From positions 190,142-254,141 of the forward strand of contig KE159609.1 in NCBI GenBank assembly GCA_000403295.2: a DNA stretch of 64,000 bases, written 5' to 3'. Below the pieces are notes generated by a model. The model had not been told where the DNA came from. It was given only the letters and a program-made list of their open reading frames with translations, and ran no database searches. How positions within the stretch are numbered: the stretch's first letter is position 1; each line of letters starts with the position of its first letter. Shown here one piece after another: positions 24,219 to 32,217 of this stretch. Source of the DNA: Lachnospiraceae bacterium M18-1 (GTDB lineage: Bacteria; Bacillota; Clostridia; Lachnospirales; Lachnospiraceae). Made by a program: the position numbers and the translations under genes.

Positions 24219-24592
24219 CTTGACCCGAATTTTACCGTCTGAAAAAGAGAGATTTCCGGCCCTCCTGCGCCGAATTTTTTTATTTTCTTGTAAACTGGAG
24301 GCCCGGTAAAAACAAAGGCTCTGAATTTCTGCAAATATCCCCGGCACTCGTCTGCAATCGCAGACGAACCGCAACGGAATAGCTCATGTATTGTCGCATA
24401 AAAAAAGGGCGCAAGTGATTGGCTTTTCACTTGCGCCGTGGTGGACGTTTTCGCTATTTTATTGTGGCTTGTCGCCCATGTAAGAGGCGCGTCAAAAGGG
24501 ATATTTGCTCATTGCGGCCCTCCACTGGCCGCATAAAAAAGAGGCCTTGATTATTTCAAAGCCGCCGAAACTAATAAGGTGCGTGGAAATAT
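24219..24592. other. Non-coding, hairpin-rich region of the element
   Basis: No gene seen. It holds an 8-bp hairpin TCGTCTGC-AATC-GCAGACGA (24348-24367) and a 10-bp hairpin GGCGCAAGTG...CACTTGCGCC (about 24409-24438) that on the minus strand is followed by a T7 run and so is a good minus-strand terminator. A GCGGCC/GGCCGC hairpin lies at about 24516-24533. It could include a transfer or recombination site, but nothing specific identifies one. Confidence 0.4.
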
Positions 24593-24637
24593 AGTTGCTA
24601 CACGACGGCTTTTTTTCTTTGCCGTCGTGCGGCAACT
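24593..24637. terminator. Long hairpin after HTH membrane gene
   Basis: AGTTGC plus CACGACGGC (24593-24609) pair with GCCGTCGTG plus GCAACT (24621-24637), interrupted by a 2-base bulge on each side; the loop is T-rich. It lies 7 bases beyond the stop of the minus-strand gene at 24645. No T run follows the stem, so it may stabilise RNA ends rather than terminate. Confidence 0.45.
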
Positions 24638-24644
24638 ATTGAAG

Positions 24645-24983
24645 TTATTTTACATCTTTTATTAATTCTTCTACCGATATACCATATAGCTTTGCTAATG
24701 CAAACAAGTTTGAAGTACTTGGGTCGGATGTTCCATTTTCCCATTTTGATACTGCTTGTCTGCTGACCCCTATTGTTTCTGCCACAAACTCTTGTGTCAT
24801 TTGACAATGGGTTCGGTGCGCTTTTAATGTTTCTCCGAGAGATTGACTCACGGCAGCTTTCTCTTTACGAACATTACTCGATTTCAGATATTTCAGGAAA
24901 GCACGAACAATGAGAACAAACAAAGTAACAAACACGCCGATAAAGATTACACCAACCAAAATAGACGTTATAGAAGATTTCAT
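24645..24983 (-). CDS. HTH regulator fused to an N-terminal membrane helix
   Basis: 112 residues from ATG 24983 (AAAGGAGG upstream on the minus strand). Residues 1-30 hold a transmembrane helix (SILVGVIFIGVFVTLFVLIV). Residues 45-110 are an XRE HTH: LGETLKAHRTHCQMTQEFVA, ETIGVSRQAVSKWENGTSDP, ALAKLYGISVEELI. The membrane helix is N-terminal, the reverse of the common HTH-then-membrane order. It suggests a membrane-tethered regulator; the target is unknown. Confidence 0.8.
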   Translation of the reverse strand: MKSSITSILVGVIFIGVFVTLFVLIVRAFLKYLKSSNVRKEKAAVSQSLGETLKAHRTHCQMTQEFVAETIGVSRQAVSKWENGTSDPSTSNLFALAKLYGISVEELIKDVK

Positions 24984-25074
24984 ATGGGTACGCCTCCTTT
25001 CTACTACAATATATTTATGGTTAATATCCCTTACAGCCAGTAAGGAATTATCCATCTTGTTGCTTAAGCTGTAT

Positions 25075-25281
25075 AATGATGGAGCAATAGGTATGTCGGC
25101 TTCCTTTCCTGGACTTCGCGTCCGTAAAAAAGACTGATAACCAGCTCCTCATTCGCAGCGTTCGTTTTATGCAGGTTGAATCGCCATAGGCGCATTCGTG
25201 TCACACCACAGTAGATTGAATAGGCAATGAGTAAAACTGGTTTTTAACCATTGCAATAATTCTTAAGGAGTGACAAATTTT
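25075..25281 (+). ncRNA. Candidate IS110 bridge RNA region
   Basis: About 200 non-coding bases separate a TATAAT (about 25070) from the transposase start. IS110-group elements are known to encode a bridge RNA here, whose loops pair with target and donor DNA. Visible folds are GGAC-TTCGC-GTCC (near 25111) and GAATCGCC-ATA-GGCG(C)ATTC (near 25180). Assignment is by position and family knowledge; loop guides were not resolved. Confidence 0.45.
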
Positions 25282-26490
25282 ATGAACGCAGTAGGTATCG
25301 ATGTTTCTAAAGGAAAAAGCATGGTGGCAATCATGCGCCCATTTAGCGAGATTGTCTCCCCACCTTTTGAAATCAAACACACAACCAGTGATATCAATTC
25401 ACTTGTAGATCTCATCAACTCTATTGAGGGCGAATCCCGAATTGTAATGGAGCATACTGGACGTTATTACGAAGTCCTTGCCCATCAGCTTTCCGAGGCA
25501 AATCTTTTCGTCAGCGCCATTAACCCAAAGCTTATCAAGGATTTTGATAATGATTCCCTTCGCAAAGTCAAATCTGACAAAGCTGACGCCGTTAAGATTG
25601 CCCGATATGCACTTGACAAGTGGCAAAATCTCAAACAATATAGTGTTATGGATGAATTACGTAATCAGCTTAAAACTATGAACCGTCAGTTTGGCTTTTA
25701 CATGAAACATAAGACGGCTATGAAGAATAACCTCATTGGAATCCTTGACCAAACCTATCCTAGTGTGAATGCTTACTTTGACAGTCCTGCACGCAGTGAC
25801 GGCAGCCAGAAATGGGTTGATTTTGCATCTACATACTGGCATGTGGACTGTGTCCGTAAAATGTCTCAAAATGCCTTTACCTGCCATTATCAAAACTGGT
25901 GCAAACGTAAGAAGTACAACTTCAGCCAGTCAAAGGCTGAAGAAATCTATGGAAAAGCAAAGGAACTTGTTCCTGTACTTCCAAAGGATGACATTACAAA
26001 ACTTATTATCAGGCAGGCCATTGACCAACTTAATAGTGCCTCTACAACCGTTGAGTCACTGCGTACCTTAATGAATGAAACCGCATCGAAACTCCCAGAG
26101 TATCCTATCGTTATGGCTATGAAAGGGGTTGGACCTTCACTTGGTCCTCAGCTCATGGCTGAGATTGGCGATGTTTCACGATTCACTCATAAAGGTGCTA
26201 TTACTGCATTTGCCGGTGTAGATCCCGGTGTTAATGGATCCGGTACCTATGAGCAAAAAAGTGTTCCAACTTCAAAGCGTGGTTCTTCTGACCTCAGGAA
26301 AACCTTATTTCAGGTAATGGATGCTTTGATTAAAACCAAACCACAGGATGACCCTGTATATCAGTTTTTAGATAAGAAACGTGCTGAAGGTAAGCCTTAC
26401 TACGTCTATATGACTGCTGGTGCCAACAAGTTTCTAAGAATCTACTATGGTCGAGTGAAAGAATATCTTGCATCTCTTCCAAAATCCTAA
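25282..26490 (+). CDS. IS110-family transposase (DEDD)
   Basis: 402 residues from ATG 25282 (AAGGAG about 12 bases upstream; GTG 25270 is the alternative). The RuvC-like DEDD N-terminal domain has VGIDVSKGKSMVAIM, VMEHTGRYYEVL and KSDKADAVKIARYALDKW. The C-terminal Tnp_20 domain has MAMKGVGPSLGPQLMAEIGD, ITAFAGVDPGVNGSGTYEQK and SSDLRKTLFQVM with the conserved serine. Full length for the family. Confidence 0.92.
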   Translation: MNAVGIDVSKGKSMVAIMRPFSEIVSPPFEIKHTTSDINSLVDLINSIEGESRIVMEHTGRYYEVLAHQLSEANLFVSAINPKLIKDFDNDSLRKVKSDKADAVKIARYALDKWQNLKQYSVMDELRNQLKTMNRQFGFYMKHKTAMKNNLIGILDQTYPSVNAYFDSPARSDGSQKWVDFASTYWHVDCVRKMSQNAFTCHYQNWCKRKKYNFSQSKAEEIYGKAKELVPVLPKDDITKLIIRQAIDQLNSASTTVESLRTLMNETASKLPEYPIVMAMKGVGPSLGPQLMAEIGDVSRFTHKGAITAFAGVDPGVNGSGTYEQKSVPTSKRGSSDLRKTLFQVMDALIKTKPQDDPVYQFLDKKRAEGKPYYVYMTAGANKFLRIYYGRVKEYLASLPKS

Positions 26491-26706
26491 TTATCCACTA
26501 CAATTTTCAGGCCAGCACTGACGTGGTGGTCTTATTTTGATACTCAATTTTCAACCTGTATAAAATTTTCAATGTTCTTTCAATTTAGCCTTGACTTTTT
26601 ATTTGCAGGCTTCTTTGTTATGGCTTTATTTTATCAAAATTGTCGTGTTGCAGCTACCAACTATTACGCAATTATAGGTTGCATTCGTGTTGCGGCACAT
26701 TTTTAC

Positions 26707-27153
26707 TCAAATAACAGCGCTTCGGGCTGATAGAATGCCTTTTTGTGGTTCTTTCCTCTGTAGGCTGCTAGTGAGGGCATACACACCATTGGCCATGTCC
26801 TCGGCTCGTAAAGCTGCTTTCTTGGCCTCCATCTGCCGCCGCTTCTCGGTCTTTATCCTGTCCTCATACTCGCGTTGTTTTCCATTAGCTTTGCGGCGTA
26901 GATAGTTCTGGTGCAGTCTGTTCTTGCGTTCCTCTTTCTTCCGTAGGGCCTCCTGTTCCTCCGGGGTGAGGTTTACTTCTCCGAAGTGGGGAGGCACATA
27001 TCGGTCCACAAAGTTAAAATAGATTTCAACCTCCTGCGTGGTTTCAATGCTGCCCTTGCGGGCGCGTTCATGCACAAGGATTTTCTCGACAAACTCGTTT
27101 AATGGCTTAATCGCTCGTACAATGGGGTGATTTTCTCGTTTCTCATATTCGCG
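26707..27153 (-). pseudogene. Large serine recombinase remnant (C-terminal DUF4368 part)
   Basis: The minus-strand frame from 27153 to 26707 reads EYEKRENHPIVRAIKPLNEF, then a segment with HERARKGSIE, EIYFNF, RYVPPHFGEV and LHQNYLRRKANGKQREYEDR. This is the C-terminal DUF4368 end of TnpX-like large serine recombinases of Clostridial elements. A TGA (27156-27154) closes the frame upstream, and the catalytic and zinc-ribbon domains are missing. About 149 residues remain of a normal 500-600. It marks the eroded end of an integrative element. Confidence 0.8.
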
Positions 27154-27170
27154 TCATCCTTGCATGAAAA

Positions 27171-27231
27171 ATGCTCTAAGTGTTTTCAGTAACCATGAGA
27201 AAAACCATGATTAAGAAGTCACTTAGAGCAT
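27171..27231. repeat. 12-bp inverted repeat beside recombinase remnant
   Basis: ATGCTCTAAGTG (27171-27182) and CACTTAGAGCAT (27220-27231) are perfect reverse complements separated by 37 bases that contain a short direct repeat (ACCATGA twice). It could be a terminator without T run or an element-end structure. Confidence 0.55.
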
Positions 27232-27241
27232 ATATCACCAC

Positions 27242-27361
27242 TTGAAAATCTGAAATAGATATGTTATACTATCTACATCAGTATCAGTAATTGCTTTCGA
27301 GCGATTAGAGTTTTTCCGGTTGCACAGTGTCTGAGAGTATATACTTTCAGGCACTTTTTTT
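27242..27361 (+). promoter_or_regulatory. Leader cassette A: promoter, structured leader, terminator
   Basis: TTGAAA (27242-27247), 17 bases, TATACT (27265-27270). The leader begins with TACATCAGTATCAG, then a UUCG-tetraloop hairpin (ATTGCT-TTCG-AGCGAT), then a 12-bp terminator stem (27327-27354, lower stem GTGTC/GGCAC) and seven T. It is homologous to cassettes B (44852) and C (58397). It drives the operon beginning at 27609. Confidence 0.75.
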
Positions 27362-27608
27362 GTTTCTTCTGCTTCTTTTCCAAGAAGCACAGAATGGGGA
27401 GTCCGGAGGCACAAGCCCTCCGCCCATCTGCTACAATTTCATATCAGGCCCTCGGGCAATAAAGGCACTCAGAGAATTTCAGTTCTTTGGGTGCTTTTTT
27501 TATATAGATCGGAGCTTTTACGGCTCCCCTAATCTTTGTTCCGGGGAGCCTTTCGGCATACCCGTGTATATAGATAAAACCACGCAGGAATGCAGAAAGG
27601 AAATGCCT
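27362..27608 (+). other. Rest of operon A leader with two further hairpins
   Basis: No gene. A second intrinsic terminator lies at 27465-27501 (12-bp stem with two wobbles, T7). A GGCTCCCC/GGGGAGCC hairpin lies at 27522-27550. Transcription from cassette A must pass both terminators to reach the gene at 27609. Confidence 0.6.
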
Positions 27609-27980
27609 ATGATTCTTTATTTGAGTGCCAGAACTACCGTCAAGGATCTGATGATTGACTATATTGAGGTGGAATTGGCAAACGGAGAAACCGCATCCCT
27701 TAATTGGGATGAAAGTGATATTGGGCGGGCTGACGACGGTTTCAGTGCCCGATACAAAGGGGTGTATTTTGGAGAGGTCTATGCCAATGGCAGACTGGAG
27801 CAGCTGCAGGATATGAAAATAACCGATATCGGTTTGTATTCTGAAAGCGATACTCCTCCCAATATCTGTATCACTTCGATGGAATTTGAAGACGATGGCA
27901 GACGATTGGTGTTTGAAGCTCCGATTTTACATGGAAACATTGTTTGTCAGAACGAAAGTGGTGAGGTGATCGCATGTTGA
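27609..27980 (+). CDS. Unknown protein, first gene of element operon A
   Basis: 123 residues from ATG 27609 (GAAAGGA 7 bases upstream; ATG 27603 is too close and longer frames run through the leader hairpins). Predominantly beta-strand sequence (DYIEVELANGETASLNWDES, FSARYKGVYFGEVYANGRLE) with no membrane segment. Overlaps the next gene by 7 bases. No family recognised. Confidence 0.75.
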   Translation: MILYLSARTTVKDLMIDYIEVELANGETASLNWDESDIGRADDGFSARYKGVYFGEVYANGRLEQLQDMKITDIGLYSESDTPPNICITSMEFEDDGRRLVFEAPILHGNIVCQNESGEVIAC

Positions 27981-28294
27981 AAAGCGGAAAATATATCGCC
28001 GAACACGATAACGGAATATTTGACCGATACCGGATTGTTATGTCAGTAAAGGAAACGGAGAAGTCATATATTTTTGAGTTGCTTGAGTATGTAAGCCGGT
28101 ATAGTCCGGCACAGATGGACATGCTGTTCGACAAGAGTAAGCGGGTCCTGATTTCAAAATTCAAGGGCGGCCATGCAATGCGTATATGGAGTGACCATGA
28201 CTTTACACTTTATCCATATCAAGCCGGGATTCCGTTTCATTTTGAACGGGTCAGTGAAGGCGGCAGTGCGGAAGGAAGTGGCGTCTATGGGTAA
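27974..28294 (+). CDS. Unknown small protein in element operon A
   Basis: 106 residues starting MLKSGKYIAEHDNGIFDRYR, with FTLYPYQAGIPFHFER near the end. ATG overlaps the preceding stop (ATGTTGA) and it overlaps the next start by 8 bases. Soluble; no known domain. Coupled translation implies a complex or shared pathway with its neighbours. Confidence 0.7.
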   Translation: MLKSGKYIAEHDNGIFDRYRIVMSVKETEKSYIFELLEYVSRYSPAQMDMLFDKSKRVLISKFKGGHAMRIWSDHDFTLYPYQAGIPFHFERVSEGGSAEGSGVYG

Positions 28295-28997
28295 GAAAAA
28301 AACGTACAGAGGCGAGCTGGTTGATGAAATCAGGGGTCTGGGGCAGTCACAAGGGCTGAATCATGTCTTCACTACTTTTTTGGAGATTTCAGCAACCTGT
28401 ATCTCTGCAGAGATAGATCCGTCAAACGCAGAAGAACGCGAGAAGCGGTATGAGGAAATGACATCTGCTATGGATCCTAAAACCCTCAACTGCTATGCAC
28501 ATATGCTCGCTCTGCTGGCTCTTGCTATTCATGAGCATGAGGAGGATCCCTGCGATATTCTTGGCAGTATCTATCATGAGCTTCGCTTAAATAACGAGTG
28601 GAACGGACAGTATTTCACTCCCGATAATGTTTGCCGGATGATGGCGCAGCTTGTAAACCCAGTGGATGAGCGTCCTGAAGAGGAAGATCCCATCATGATC
28701 AACGAGCCTACTTGCGGTTCGGGTACGATGGTGATTGGTGCAGTATGGGCCATGAAGCAGAAAGATTTCGATTTTCGGCACAAGAGTTTTTTTGTTGCCC
28801 AGGATATTGACATCCGCTGTGTGTGGATGGCATATATCCAGCTCAGTCTGTATGGAATTCCAGCGGTGGTCATTCATGGCGACACCTTAGCAATGAAAGA
28901 ATGGTCCCGATGGTACACTCCGTTGGCGTCTGTTCCTTTCATAAAAAGGGAATGCGCTGTCAATAGCACAGAGAAAGGGGCGGAGACAAGTGGATAG
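28287..28997 (+). CDS. N-6 DNA methylase-like protein lacking the catalytic motif
   Basis: 236 residues from ATG 28287. HsdM-like core: WNGQYFTPDNVCRMMAQLVN (about 105-125) and SAM-binding motif I NEPTCGSGTMVIGAVWAM, then FFVAQDIDIRCVWMAYIQLS. No NPP(F/Y) motif IV follows before the stop; the protein ends soon after YGIPAVVIHGDTL. Such shortened methylases are common in large Clostridial elements. Either catalysis is lost or a partner supplies it. Four-gene coupling with 27609-29538. Confidence 0.8.
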   Translation: MGKKKTYRGELVDEIRGLGQSQGLNHVFTTFLEISATCISAEIDPSNAEEREKRYEEMTSAMDPKTLNCYAHMLALLALAIHEHEEDPCDILGSIYHELRLNNEWNGQYFTPDNVCRMMAQLVNPVDERPEEEDPIMINEPTCGSGTMVIGAVWAMKQKDFDFRHKSFFVAQDIDIRCVWMAYIQLSLYGIPAVVIHGDTLAMKEWSRWYTPLASVPFIKRECAVNSTEKGAETSG

Positions 28998-29538
28998 TAC
29001 AAAAAAATCCTTGGACCATTTGACCTTTGCTGATCTGCGAGTCCATTACGGAACCGGACGTGCTTTCTTGATCAGGCAAGAGTATAGAAGGAATGTTTAC
29101 GGCTACCGAAAAGGCGTTAAGACAGATCTGGGAGACCTGGAGGAAAAAGATTGGATACAGCTGGCCACGGGTTTGATTCAAAAAAGCGGAGAGCAACAGT
29201 TGCAGAAAAATCTGTTGGAATGGGAGCAGGAGCATAATTATTGCAATAGTTCCCTCAAAGAGATGGAGATGACTACACTGGAACTTCACATGGCCAGAAT
29301 TTTTGATGATCCGCTCTGGGTGGCCTATATCCCGTTCAACCGCAAGTATCGGCCGGAGGTTCTGGAATCTGCCAGACTGGTATGGGTACAAACAGAATGC
29401 TGTGGGATACCCGGGCAAATTACACAGGAGCAGCTGGATCAGTCTGCCGGAAACGCTTTAGGGATTACATGCCCGATATGCGGCCGGTGTTCCCCGTTTC
29501 AGGTCTGCACGCCCAAGGAGGTGAGCGGAAATGGATAA
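28990..29538 (+). CDS. Unknown protein with C-terminal Cys pairs
   Basis: 182 residues from GTG 28990, overlapping the methylase stop. Near the C-terminus CPICGRCSPFQVC resembles half of a zinc ribbon, with an earlier CCGIPGQ. The rest is helical and charged. No known family recognised; overlaps the next gene by 8 bases. Confidence 0.65.
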   Translation: MDSTKKSLDHLTFADLRVHYGTGRAFLIRQEYRRNVYGYRKGVKTDLGDLEEKDWIQLATGLIQKSGEQQLQKNLLEWEQEHNYCNSSLKEMEMTTLELHMARIFDDPLWVAYIPFNRKYRPEVLESARLVWVQTECCGIPGQITQEQLDQSAGNALGITCPICGRCSPFQVCTPKEVSGNG

Positions 29539-29713
29539 GCTGTTTATCATTGTAAAAGGCGGAAGGGTAGAAGAAATCTACAGCACAAAAACAGAAACTG
29601 AGTTGTATGCGGAAATTCTTGATTTTGACTCAATGGAACGGACGGAAGAGATGGAAAAAGATCTTCAGTTCCGGTATGAGGCGATTCGGGAATTGATGTA
29701 CAGAATTGACTGA
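29531..29713 (+). CDS. Small acidic protein of unknown function
   Basis: 60 residues: KLFIIVKGGRVEEIYSTKTE followed by an acidic helix (MERTEEMEKDLQFRYEAIRE). ATG follows AAGGAGGTGAGCGGAA. Sits between the Cys-pair protein and DNA ligase genes with minimal spacing. No family recognised. Confidence 0.65.
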   Translation: MDKLFIIVKGGRVEEIYSTKTETELYAEILDFDSMERTEEMEKDLQFRYEAIRELMYRID

Positions 29714-29726
29714 AAGGAGAATGCAC

Positions 29727-31697
29727 ATGGGTGCGAAATATAAAACAAACCATGAGCGTATGCTTGAACTGATCGAGCAGCTCACAAAGGCGGACATTGC
29801 CTATTACCGAGATGATAATCCCATTATGTCGGACCGGGATTACGATATCCTGATGGACGAATTGAAAGACATTGAGAGCCGAACCGGGTTGGTTCTTTCC
29901 GGTTCCCCGACTCAAAAGGTGTCTGGAGAAATCCTGGAAGGTCTTACGGAAGTGCGTCATACCAAACCGATGCTGTCGGCAGATAAGACCAAGTCCGTAG
30001 AAGACTTGATCAAGTTTGCGTCCGGGCAACCGGTATTGCTGTCATGGAAGATGGACGGTCTGACATTGGTGCTCCGTTATGAGAACGGTGAGTTGGTTCA
30101 GGCGATCACCCGTGGGCGTGAAGGAATCATTGGAGAGGATGTAACGCATACCGTGCGTAATTTTCTTAATGTGCCTCTTGCCATACCCACTAAGGATTCG
30201 TTTGAGGTTCGTGGCGAAGGTGTCATCTCATGGACAAACTTTGAAAGAATCAATTCCGGTCTGGAGGAGCCCTATACTCACCCGAGAAATCTCGCATCCG
30301 GCAGCACGCGTAAGCTCGACGCCGGCGAAGCCAAAAAGCGATTGCTTGAATTTTGGGCATTTGAGCTTGTGAGCGATTATCTGGAGCCGGAGAGTAAGCT
30401 TGCTCAGCAGCAGTTTTTGGCACATAACGGGTTTTCTGTTGTGCCCTATATCTATCTGGATGCGATTCACGATGAAACAATGGTTCGTGATGCAATTTCT
30501 GCTATGGATCCGAAGAAGTTCCCTTATCCGGTAGACGGAATTATCATGGAATATGATGATGTTGCCTATGGAAAAGGTCTGGGAGCCACAGGTCATCATG
30601 AAAACCGTTTGATTGCATTGAAGTGGGAAGATGAACTGTATGAAACCACATTCATTGGTCTGGATGTGGCAGTCACTCGCACTGGGATGGTCAGTCTGAC
30701 AGGCATCTTTGAGCCGGTGTCTATTGACGGCACTCAAGTCAGCCGGGCGTATCTGCATAACTATGAGAATTATCTGGACCTTGCATTGGGGCGTGGTGAT
30801 AAAATCCGCGTGTATAAGGCGAACATGATCATTCCGCAGATTGCAGAGAACCTCAATAAGACCGGAACCTGCTGTGTTCCGCTCAATTGTCCCTGCTGTG
30901 GCAAGATGCTGAGTTTCCGGAAAAGTAGCGGCGGTATTCGCCAGCTGTTCTGTGAAAATCCGCATTGTTCTGCCAAACTGGTGAGAAAATTTGTCCACTT
31001 TTGTGAGAAAACGAGGATGAATATCGAGGGACTGTCGGAAAAAACTCTGGAGCAGTTTGTAAGTCATGGCTGGATTCGGACGTTTGCAGATCTTTATGCG
31101 CTGGATCAACACCGTGATGAGATTATCCAGACGGAAGGCTTTGGGGAGAAATCCTTTGAGCGTCTGCAGGCATCCATTGAGAAAAGCCGCCACTGCACGT
31201 TGGCAAAATTTATTGCAGGCTTGGGTATTCCCATGGTGGGAAGACATGCCGGGCGTGATTTGGACAGCTATTTCCATGGATCGTGGGAAGCGTTTGAACA
31301 GGCGATTCAGGATGGCTTCGACTTCACACAACTTCCTGATTTCGGCGAGACGATGCACAACAACATTTATACATGGTATGCGGATACAGAGGAAGAAAAA
31401 CTCTGGCGCCCGCTGCTTGAAAAAATTGAATTTGAAAAGGAGAATTTTGATATGAATACAAATACAGCAAATCCCTTCTACGGCAAGACCGTAGTGGCAA
31501 CCGGCAAACTGGAGAATTACACCCGTGACGGCATCCAGATGAAGCTGATGCAGCTGGGGGCAAAACCGGCAAGTTCGGTAACGAAAAAGACCGATTATCT
31601 GATTGTTGGTGAAAAGGCCGGCAGTAAGCTTACGAAAGCGCAGCAGCTCGGTATCAGAACACTGACGGAGGAAGAATTTGAAGCAATGCTGGCGTAA
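29727..31697 (+). CDS. ligA: NAD-dependent DNA ligase
   Basis: 656 residues from ATG 29727 (AAAGGAG 7 bases upstream). Domain Ia YYRDDNPIMSDRDYDILMDE; adenylation motif WKMDG (KxDG) with RGREGIIGEDVTHTVR; EVRGEGVISWTNFERIN; four-Cys zinc finger (CPCCGKML and CENPHCSAK); HhH region GFGEKSFERLQASIEKS; C-terminal BRCT (GKTVVATGKLENYTRDG, TDYLIVGEKAGSK). All LigA domains are present. It seals nicks using NAD. Presence inside an integrative element, with Met in the KxDG motif where Leu is usual, suggests a second, element-specific ligase. Confidence 0.93.
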   Translation: MGAKYKTNHERMLELIEQLTKADIAYYRDDNPIMSDRDYDILMDELKDIESRTGLVLSGSPTQKVSGEILEGLTEVRHTKPMLSADKTKSVEDLIKFASGQPVLLSWKMDGLTLVLRYENGELVQAITRGREGIIGEDVTHTVRNFLNVPLAIPTKDSFEVRGEGVISWTNFERINSGLEEPYTHPRNLASGSTRKLDAGEAKKRLLEFWAFELVSDYLEPESKLAQQQFLAHNGFSVVPYIYLDAIHDETMVRDAISAMDPKKFPYPVDGIIMEYDDVAYGKGLGATGHHENRLIALKWEDELYETTFIGLDVAVTRTGMVSLTGIFEPVSIDGTQVSRAYLHNYENYLDLALGRGDKIRVYKANMIIPQIAENLNKTGTCCVPLNCPCCGKMLSFRKSSGGIRQLFCENPHCSAKLVRKFVHFCEKTRMNIEGLSEKTLEQFVSHGWIRTFADLYALDQHRDEIIQTEGFGEKSFERLQASIEKSRHCTLAKFIAGLGIPMVGRHAGRDLDSYFHGSWEAFEQAIQDGFDFTQLPDFGETMHNNIYTWYADTEEEKLWRPLLEKIEFEKENFDMNTNTANPFYGKTVVATGKLENYTRDGIQMKLMQLGAKPASSVTKKTDYLIVGEKAGSKLTKAQQLGIRTLTEEEFEAMLA

Positions 31698-31716
31698 ATT
31701 CGCCGGAATAACAGTG

Positions 31717-31752
31717 GCGGGGCAGATTTTCTGCTCCGCTTTTCACTTTTTC
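31717..31752 (+). terminator. Terminator after DNA ligase
   Basis: GCGGGGCAG (31717-31725) pairs with CTGCTCCGC (31731-31739), then TTTTCACTTTTT. Confidence 0.7.
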
Positions 31753-31769
31753 ATAGAAAGGAAAAGAGG

Positions 31770-32033
31770 ATGAATCCAAAATATCGCTGTCCTGCTTGCG
31801 GAGCAGAAAGCTTTGAGGTGACAGCTCATGTCACGCAGGACTGGAAGATCGACTGTAACGGAACCTTTCTGGAATCTCTAAATGAGTGCGTCGAGGTTAC
31901 GCATTATCCTGATGAGAATGACATTTGGGATTGTGCCAATTGTGGCTTCAGCGCAGCGGGATGTGAGTTCCGAAATCAGTCTGAGGAGCAGAAAGGAGAC
32001 AAAGAATATGAACCAACAAAAAAAGAATCTTGA
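31770..32033 (+). CDS. Zinc-ribbon small protein
   Basis: 87 residues. CPACGAESFEV near the start and CANCGFSAAGC later form two CxxC pairs of a zinc ribbon. The tail is charged. AAAGGAAAAGAGG precedes ATG 31770. Function unknown; overlaps the next gene by 26 bases in another frame. Confidence 0.7.
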   Translation: MNPKYRCPACGAESFEVTAHVTQDWKIDCNGTFLESLNECVEVTHYPDENDIWDCANCGFSAAGCEFRNQSEEQKGDKEYEPTKKES

Positions 32034-32217
32034 AATCACTGGCAGGCTTATCTGTCCACTGTCTGTTGGAACTGCAGCTTTTATCGCAGAAAATGGTGGG
32101 ATACGCAGGACAAGTAATGTTCTTCGGATGGAGAGGATTTCTCCTGATGAGATCCGTTTTGAGACCTGTAATACCAACTACCGCCTGCATCTTATCCGGC
32201 AGGAGGTGACGGCATGA
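32008..32217 (+). CDS. Unknown small protein
   Basis: 69 residues from ATG 32008 (GAAAGGAG about 10 bases upstream). Contains RLICPLSVGTAAFIAENGGI and RRTSNVLRMERISPDEIRFE. A beta-rich small domain with no family assigned. The start lies inside the zinc-ribbon gene and the stop overlaps the next start (ATGA). Confidence 0.65.
   Translation: MNQQKKNLEITGRLICPLSVGTAAFIAENGGIRRTSNVLRMERISPDEIRFETCNTNYRLHLIRQEVTA

Larger units (their letters stand above)
25070..26490 (+). mobile_element. IS110-family insertion sequence (ends not fixed)
   Basis: A DEDD transposase gene with a long non-coding 5' region. IS110 elements lack terminal inverted repeats, so I cannot place the boundaries; 25070 and 26490 are minimal guesses around the leader and the transposase. 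The region 26491-26706 probably contains the right end and has no gene. Confidence 0.6.

Noticed and set aside
27327..27608. N-terminal extension of the 27609 gene from GTG 27327
   Set aside because: It would start inside the cassette A terminator stem and translate two more hairpins; a proper ribosome site exists before ATG 27609.
30228..31358. 376-residue minus-strand open frame
   Set aside because: Antisense to the DNA ligase gene, whose domains are unmistakable; no ribosome site or recognisable motif.
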